Origin: Candidatus Izemoplasmatales bacterium
GTDB lineage: Bacteria; Bacillota_I; Bacilli_A; Izemoplasmatales; Hujiaoplasmataceae
Assembly (NCBI GenBank): GCA_028691335.1
Contig: JAQUZK010000041.1
Span: 1-9,136 of the forward strand
Direction of reading: 5' to 3'
DNA length: 9,136 nucleotides
A program made the translations under genes and the position numbers. The notes below the pieces were generated by a model that saw only the letters and a program-made list of their open reading frames with translations, had not been told where the DNA came from and did no database searches. Of this stretch, positions 5,591 through 9,136 are shown in pieces; the stretch's first letter is position 1; each line of letters begins with the position of its first letter.

Positions 5591-6694
5591 CTATAAATTA
5601 AATCTAAAGTGGAAAATGTCTCCATCTTGAGCTTTATAGTCTTTTCCCTCTAAACGAAACTTCCCCATTTCTTTTGCTTTTGATTCAGAACCAGTTTTAA
5701 TTAAATCATTATAGCTGATAGTCTCAGCTCTAATAAAACCTTTCTCGAAATCACTATGAATAATTCCTGCACACTCTGGAGCTTTCATACCATCTTTAAA
5801 AGTCCAAGCTCGAACTTCTTTATCTCCTGCAGTAAAGAAAGTTTTTAAACCTAACACTTCATAACTTGCGCTTACTAACTCATCTAGTCCTGATTGGTTA
5901 ATACCTAATTCTTCCATGAACATTTCTTTTTCTTCTTTATCAAGTTCTTGAAGTTCTTGTTCGATTTTCGCGCTTATAACAACCACTCGAGCTTTATCTT
6001 TTTTCGCTTGAATCTCGACTTGCTTTACATATTCATTACTAGAATAATCATTAATTTCTTCTTCTGAAATGTTACAAACATAAAGAATTGGTTTAGCCGT
6101 TAAAAAAGAAAAATTCTTTATTAATTTAAGTTCATCTTCTGATAGTTCAAGAGCCCTTATTGGCACTTCATCTTTTAAAGAGTTCAAAATTCTATCCAAC
6201 AAATTATACTCTTCAACTGCTTCATTATCCAATCTTAAATCTGCTCTTTTTCTAATTTTTGGCATTCTTTTTTCGATTACTTCGATATCCGCGAAAATTA
6301 ATTCTATCATGATTGTTTCAATATCCCTTAGAGGATCAACACTTCCATCTACATGAACTACATTATCATCGTTAAAACATCTGATGACTTGTACTATAGC
6401 ATCAGTAGTTCTAATATGAGACAAGAATTGATTCCCAAGTCCTTCACCTTTAGAAGCTCCCTTAACAAGTCCTGCAATATCACGGAATTCAAATGTTGTG
6501 TAAATAGTTTTCTTAGGATTATACATTTTTGTTAAAACGTCTACTCTTTCGTCAGGCACCTCAACAACACCGATATTCGGTTCTATGGTAGCGAAGGGAT
6601 AGTTGGCAGCTAATACTTTAGCTTTTGTTATTGCATTAAAAAGGGTCGATTTACCAACATTCGGTAAACCGACTATTCCAGCTGTTAATCCCAT
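5591..6694 (-). CDS. ychF: YchF/EngD ribosome-associated P-loop ATPase
   Basis: The 367-residue protein is full length for YchF (363-366 typical). It has the P-loop GLPNVGKS (9-16), NYPFATIEP (31-39), the DIAG switch (72-75) followed by GLVKGASKGEGLGNQFLSHIR, and NISE (208-211) in place of the GTPase NKxD, which explains the family's ATP preference. A helical insertion covers about 125-200, and a C-terminal TGS domain about 282-366 (FFTAGDKEVRAWTF, FEKGFIRAE). YchF binds ribosomes and has been linked to stress responses and translation. Its ATG shares a base with the tatD stop (TAATG), with an AAAGGAG SD inside tatD, implying coupled translation. Confidence 0.97.
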   Translation of the reverse strand: MGLTAGIVGLPNVGKSTLFNAITKAKVLAANYPFATIEPNIGVVEVPDERVDVLTKMYNPKKTIYTTFEFRDIAGLVKGASKGEGLGNQFLSHIRTTDAIVQVIRCFNDDNVVHVDGSVDPLRDIETIMIELIFADIEVIEKRMPKIRKRADLRLDNEAVEEYNLLDRILNSLKDEVPIRALELSEDELKLIKNFSFLTAKPILYVCNISEEEINDYSSNEYVKQVEIQAKKDKARVVVISAKIEQELQELDKEEKEMFMEELGINQSGLDELVSASYEVLGLKTFFTAGDKEVRAWTFKDGMKAPECAGIIHSDFEKGFIRAETISYNDLIKTGSESKAKEMGKFRLEGKDYKAQDGDIFHFRFNL

Positions 6695-7476
6695 TATTTC
6701 TCCTTTAACTCAGTTAAATTAAATAGTTTTACAGTATTCTTAAAAGTATAATCTTCAATTACTTCTATTGTTGTTCTTTTAAGATCAGCTATTTCTTTAA
6801 CTATATATTTTAAATTTTTTGATTCATTAGTTCTACCACGATGAGGTGCTGGCGCTAAGTATGGTGCGTCAGTTTCAACTAATAGGTATTTTAAATCTAT
6901 TTTTGTGGCTACTTCTTTCGGAGTTTTTGCATTTTTAAAGGTTACTGGACCTGCTAAAGAAATATATAAATTTAAGTCTATAAAACTTTTTACATATTCC
7001 CAAGGTCCTGAATAGCAATGCATAACTCCTGTTGTATCTTGATTTTTATATTGCTTTAATATTTCATACGTATCATTTATAGCGTCTCTCATATGAATTA
7101 CTACTGGTAGTTTATGCTTATTAGCTAACTCTATTTGTTTAATAAACAATTGCTTTTGTTTGGCTTCATGAGTTTTATCCCAATAATAATCTAGTCCGAT
7201 TTCTCCAATCGCTTTAACTTTTGGATGATTTAGATTTTCTTCTAACCATAAGATATCATCTTCTTTATAATGTTTAGCTTCGCTAGGGTGAATTCCTATA
7301 GCTGCGTAAACCTCATCATACATATTTGCTATATCAATAGCCATTTCAGAAGATTCTCTATCATAGCCAACACAAATAAAAGCTTTAACGTTGTTAGCTT
7401 TAGCTTTTTCAATGATTTCTTCTATTCTCGGAAATAACTCCTCGTCATTTAAATGTACATGAGAATCAATAATCAT
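6694..7476 (-). CDS. tatD: TatD family metal-dependent deoxyribonuclease
   Basis: The 260-residue protein fits the TatD/YabD family of TIM-barrel hydrolases. Metal ligands are visible in order: H6 and H8 in IDSHVHLND, E92 in IGEIGLDYY, H128 in PVVIHMRDA, H153 in MHCYSGP, and D203 in LVETDAPYLAP, followed by the family HRG (212-214). GIHP at 61-64 is also typical. Family members are Mg-dependent 3'-5' exonucleases acting in DNA repair or degradation. The start has a GGGAG SD 6 nt upstream, in a 13-nt gap after tkt. In B. subtilis yabD sits by metS and rnmV, so the tkt-tatD-ychF placement is different. The name follows family usage; the physiological substrate is not shown by the sequence. Confidence 0.94.
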   Translation of the reverse strand: MIIDSHVHLNDEELFPRIEEIIEKAKANNVKAFICVGYDRESSEMAIDIANMYDEVYAAIGIHPSEAKHYKEDDILWLEENLNHPKVKAIGEIGLDYYWDKTHEAKQKQLFIKQIELANKHKLPVVIHMRDAINDTYEILKQYKNQDTTGVMHCYSGPWEYVKSFIDLNLYISLAGPVTFKNAKTPKEVATKIDLKYLLVETDAPYLAPAPHRGRTNESKNLKYIVKEIADLKRTTIEVIEDYTFKNTVKLFNLTELKEK

Positions 7477-7489
7477 ATCTTTCTCCCTA

Positions 7490-9136
7490 TTAATTATAAT
7501 TTTTTCTTAAACTCAAATAAAATTCCGTTAACTTTTCAGCTGTGAATCCGAAATATTCTTGAACTTCTTCACCTTTACCACTTCTTCCAAAGTCATCTAT
7601 ACCATACACTGTATCTGCAAATTGGTACCAACCAATGCTAGACCCCATTTCTACAGCTAGTACTGGTACATCATAAGGTAAAACTTGATTTTGATATTCT
7701 GATGATTGCTTTAAGAAAAGCTCTCTTGAAGGCATGGAAACTACTCTTATATTGATGTTTTGTTCTTTTAATTTTTTTGCAGTATTCACTGCTAATTCTA
7801 CCTCAGATCCCGTAGCTAAAAGAATAGCTTCAAAATCTTTAGATTCATAAACAGGATAAGCTCCTTTTAAAAATTGATCATAATCTAATTTGTAATTAAC
7901 AGAAATATTTTGTCTTGTTAGTGCAATAATATTTGGCGTATTTTTAGCTTGCAAAGCATATCTAAATGCATGTCTAACTTCATTAGAATTAGCTGGTCTA
8001 AAAACATTAATATTTGGCATTGCTCTAAACATAGTAAGCTGTTCAACTGGTTCATGAGTAGGTCCATCTTCTCCCACTGCTACTGAGTCATGAGTAAATA
8101 TAAAAGTTGAAGGTATATCCATTAAAGCGGCTATTCTAATTGCTGGTTTCATATAATCAGAAAAAATAAAGAAACCACCACTAAATGCTTTTAAATTATG
8201 AAGAACCATTCCATTGATTATACCAGCCATTGCGTGTTCGCGAACACCGAAATTCACGTTTCTGCCTGTTCTATTTAAAACATCAAAATCACCATTAATT
8301 CCTTTTACTTTTGTTGAAGATGTTAAATCTGCACTACCACCAATCATTGCTTTTGAATGTGGTGAAAGTGCATTTATTAATTTACCTATTGTTACTCTTG
8401 TTGCTTCATCAGCTTCAAGGACTTGAGGAATGATTTTTTCAAAATCAATAGTTACTTCATTATTTATAATATTAACTAATTCTATATAATCATTTGGAAA
8501 TTTTTTATTATATTGTTCTAAAATATCTAGCCACTCTTGATATGCTTTAACTCCTCTTTTACCAAAGGTGTCAAAAAAATCATCGTAAGCTGTAGATGGT
8601 ACTTCGAACTCTTTATAATTATAGTTAAATTCTTTTCTCATTCTATTGGTTTCTTCTAAGCCTATAGGAGAACCATGTGTTTTAGATGTTGCTTGATTAA
8701 CTGAACCAAAACCGATAATACTCTTCACTTCAATAAAAGATGGTTTATCGCTTTTTCTAGCAATTTCAATTGCTTTACCAAGGCCGACCAAATCATTAGG
8801 TTCAGCAACTATTTGATATTCCCAATTCATTGCTTCTACTTTATTTTTAATGTTATCACTAACCGCTAGTTCAACAGGCCCATCTAATTGAATATCATTA
8901 GAATCAAACAAGACTATTAGTTTGTTTAATCTGTATCTTCCTGCAATTGACATTGCTTCCATCGAGATACCTTCTTGAAGATCGCCATCACCACATAAAA
9001 CATATGTATAATGATCTACAACCTTCATATTATCTTTATTAAAACAAGCCGCTAAATATGATTCTGCTAAAGCATTACCAACAGCCATCGCTATGCCTTG
9101 TCCTAATGGCCCGGTTGTAGAATCTACTCCCGGAGT
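7490..9136 (-). CDS. tkt: Transketolase, N-terminus outside window (partial)
   Basis: The frame is open to the right edge: 16 residues (TPGVDSTTGPLGQGIA) precede the Met at 9088, so that Met is internal and the true start lies roughly 115 residues beyond the window. Counting from 9088, the thiamine diphosphate site is GDGDLQEG (33-40) with FDSNDIQLDG (61-70). A K-x-H loop is at 136-138, the catalytic Glu of VREHAMAG is at 284, and SDYMKPAIR (310-318), HDS (333-335) and GEDGPTHEP (339-347) complete the central domain. A C-terminal Rossmann-like domain follows. The enzyme moves two-carbon ketol units between sugar phosphates in the pentose phosphate pathway. It is the first visible gene of the tkt-tatD-ychF-pncC run; its promoter is off the window. 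Confidence 0.97.
   Translation of the reverse strand, partial: TPGVDSTTGPLGQGIAMAVGNALAESYLAACFNKDNMKVVDHYTYVLCGDGDLQEGISMEAMSIAGRYRLNKLIVLFDSNDIQLDGPVELAVSDNIKNKVEAMNWEYQIVAEPNDLVGLGKAIEIARKSDKPSFIEVKSIIGFGSVNQATSKTHGSPIGLEETNRMRKEFNYNYKEFEVPSTAYDDFFDTFGKRGVKAYQEWLDILEQYNKKFPNDYIELVNIINNEVTIDFEKIIPQVLEADEATRVTIGKLINALSPHSKAMIGGSADLTSSTKVKGINGDFDVLNRTGRNVNFGVREHAMAGIINGMVLHNLKAFSGGFFIFSDYMKPAIRIAALMDIPSTFIFTHDSVAVGEDGPTHEPVEQLTMFRAMPNINVFRPANSNEVRHAFRYALQAKNTPNIIALTRQNISVNYKLDYDQFLKGAYPVYESKDFEAILLATGSEVELAVNTAKKLKEQNINIRVVSMPSRELFLKQSSEYQNQVLPYDVPVLAVEMGSSIGWYQFADTVYGIDDFGRSGKGEEVQEYFGFTAEKLTEFYLSLRKNYN

Noticed and set aside
6353..6535. 60-codon plus-strand open frame
   Set aside because: Antisense to the G-domain of ychF; no independent support.
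8214..8426. 70-codon plus-strand open frame
   Set aside because: It is antisense to the conserved central domain of transketolase and has no recognisable protein pattern.
9086..9088. Transketolase start at the Met codon at 9088
   Set aside because: The 16 codons upstream encode the conserved TPGVDSTTGPLGQGIA block, so the gene clearly continues past the window edge.
1..9136. Recoding of TGA as tryptophan, as in Mycoplasma and Spiroplasma
   Set aside because: The tryptophans I checked in gdpP and ychF use TGG, and the complete genes stay open and full length when TGA is read as stop.

Overview
This window is AT-rich bacterial DNA in which every supported gene is read from the minus strand. 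Each complete gene ends in TAA or TAG, the tryptophans I checked use TGG, and most genes have strong Shine-Dalgarno (SD) sites of the AAGGAGG type. These traits, the gene order and the protein sequences suggest a low-GC Firmicute or a mollicute relative that keeps the standard code (Acholeplasma/Izemoplasma-like rather than Mycoplasma-like). The taxonomic placement is an inference.

In transcription order (right to left): the first block is tkt (transketolase, 5' end outside the window), tatD (metal-dependent DNase), ychF (TGS-domain P-loop ATPase) and pncC (CinA C-terminal-type amidase). They are packed with gaps of 13 and 12 nt and one 1-nt overlap (TAATG), so they look like one operon. Next come two single genes with their own promoters: a DUF1295 multi-pass membrane protein and a Thr-rich lipoprotein of unknown function. 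The lipoprotein has a fully consensus promoter and its own terminator. Then follows the classic rpsF-ssb-rpsR operon (S6, SSB, S18), with an extended -10 promoter, a leader hairpin and a clear terminator. Last is gdpP, encoding the membrane c-di-AMP phosphodiesterase, which runs without a stop codon into rplI (ribosomal protein L9) and off the left edge.

The main observation is this gdpP-rplI junction. All 673 GdpP codons are open and in frame with the L9 Met codon. A perfect SD lies inside the coding sequence 8 nt before that Met. The gene could therefore make a membrane-anchored GdpP-L9 fusion and also free L9 by internal initiation. A TAA stop lies one frame away, immediately before the SD, so a recent one-base deletion, or a one-base sequence error, is a serious alternative.

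The backbone (ychF, then rpsF-ssb-rpsR, then gdpP-rplI) matches the order known from Bacillus subtilis, with pncC, DUF1295 and the lipoprotein lying between ychF and rpsF. I saw no rRNA, tRNA, CRISPR array, transposase or attachment site, and no gene-free stretch over 300 bases; the longest, 3302-3505, holds a terminator, a promoter and a leader.
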